Below are positions 6,003 through 6,118 of a stretch of DNA of 6,118 nucleotides, in pieces. The notes below the pieces were generated by a model, which did not search any database, was not told the DNA's origin, and worked only from the letters and a program-made list of their open reading frames with translations. Origin of the DNA: Deltaproteobacteria bacterium. GTDB lineage: Bacteria > Bdellovibrionota > O2-12-FULL-43-9 > JACQJE01. Made by a program: the position numbers and the translations under genes. The DNA lies in the NCBI GenBank assembly GCA_016205125.1, contig JACQJE010000182.1, positions 1 through 6,118 on the forward strand, written 5' to 3'. Within the stretch, counting starts at the first letter, position 1, and the number at the start of each line of letters is the position of its first letter.

Positions 6003-6118
6003 GTGCAATTTCGCGAGCTTTCACCGACTCATCTGAGTGTCAGAGTAAAGAGCTCTTCGCCCGCATTTCTCGTTATTTCCGATCTCTATTATCCAGGGTG
6101 GAAAGCGAAGCTTAACGG
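6003..6118 (+). CDS. Detached C-terminal segment of the YfhO-like protein, after an in-frame TGA (partial at right edge)
   Basis: The frame of the 3870 gene continues after TGA 5997-5999 without another stop to the window end: 39 full codons from 6000. They read KVQFRELSPTHLSVRVKSSS and then PAFLVISDLYYPGWKAKLN. The pattern L-V-[IL]-S-D-x-Y-Y-P-G-W-K-A-x-x-[DN]-G is the C-terminal hallmark of YfhO-family proteins, and the preceding 'pn/th-l-s-v-x-v' strand is also as expected. If translated separately, GTG 6003 is the likely start, with GGAG at 5993-5996 six bases before it. If the TGA is read as an amino acid, it is simply the end of the same protein. If the TGA is a recent mutation, this is the tail of a pseudogene. 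The real end lies beyond the window. Confidence 0.75.
   Translation, partial: MQFRELSPTHLSVRVKSSSPAFLVISDLYYPGWKAKLN

Overview
The window is a 6.1 kb piece of a Gram-negative bacterial chromosome of medium GC. It carries a surface-glycan (LPS/capsule) gene cluster and an adjacent, partly unrelated region. A WaaL/Wzy-type ligase, a capsule-synthesis-type glycosyltransferase and a YfhO-type membrane protein all point to an outer-membrane organism that makes a lipid-linked polysaccharide. I cannot name the phylum with confidence. The palindromic repeat upstream of the last gene resembles repeats I remember from environmental, uncultured lineages, but that is recall, not a check.

Layout: positions 1-3067 read rightward as one tight run. 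It holds the 3' part of a capsule-polysaccharide-type glycosyltransferase (stop at 702-704), an O-antigen ligase/polymerase-type membrane protein (from 701 or 707 to 1885) and an FAD-dependent L-2-hydroxyglutarate oxidase-like protein (1892-3067). Gaps are from an overlap to 6 bp, so these are probably co-transcribed. A 138-bp convergent gap follows, with no clear terminator. Then comes a leftward pterin-4a-carbinolamine dehydratase gene (3206-3538) with a very strong ribosome binding site. The divergent intergenic region (3539-3869) is largely filled by a 173-bp palindromic element, 3664-3836. It has about 15-bp terminal inverted repeats starting GTAAC, nested internal inverted repeats and a perfect 8-bp flanking direct repeat, AGATATTG. 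This is the structure of a MITE (a small non-autonomous transposon). It ends only 25 bp before a large rightward gene (3870-5999) for a YfhO-like multi-pass membrane protein, probably a GT-C type glycosyltransferase or a protein acting in glycan export or modification.

The two main points of interest lie in this last part. First, the MITE can be delimited to the base, with its target-site duplication and the reconstructed empty site. Second, the YfhO-like gene stops at an in-frame TGA (5997-5999), yet the same reading frame continues without interruption to the window edge. It encodes the family's characteristic C-terminal segment (LVISDLYYPGWKAKLNG). The gene is therefore interrupted by a single nonsense codon, read through, recoded, or split with re-initiation at a GTG (6003) that has a well-spaced GGAG in front of it. 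I saw no CRISPR array, tRNA, rRNA or recognisable new defence system.
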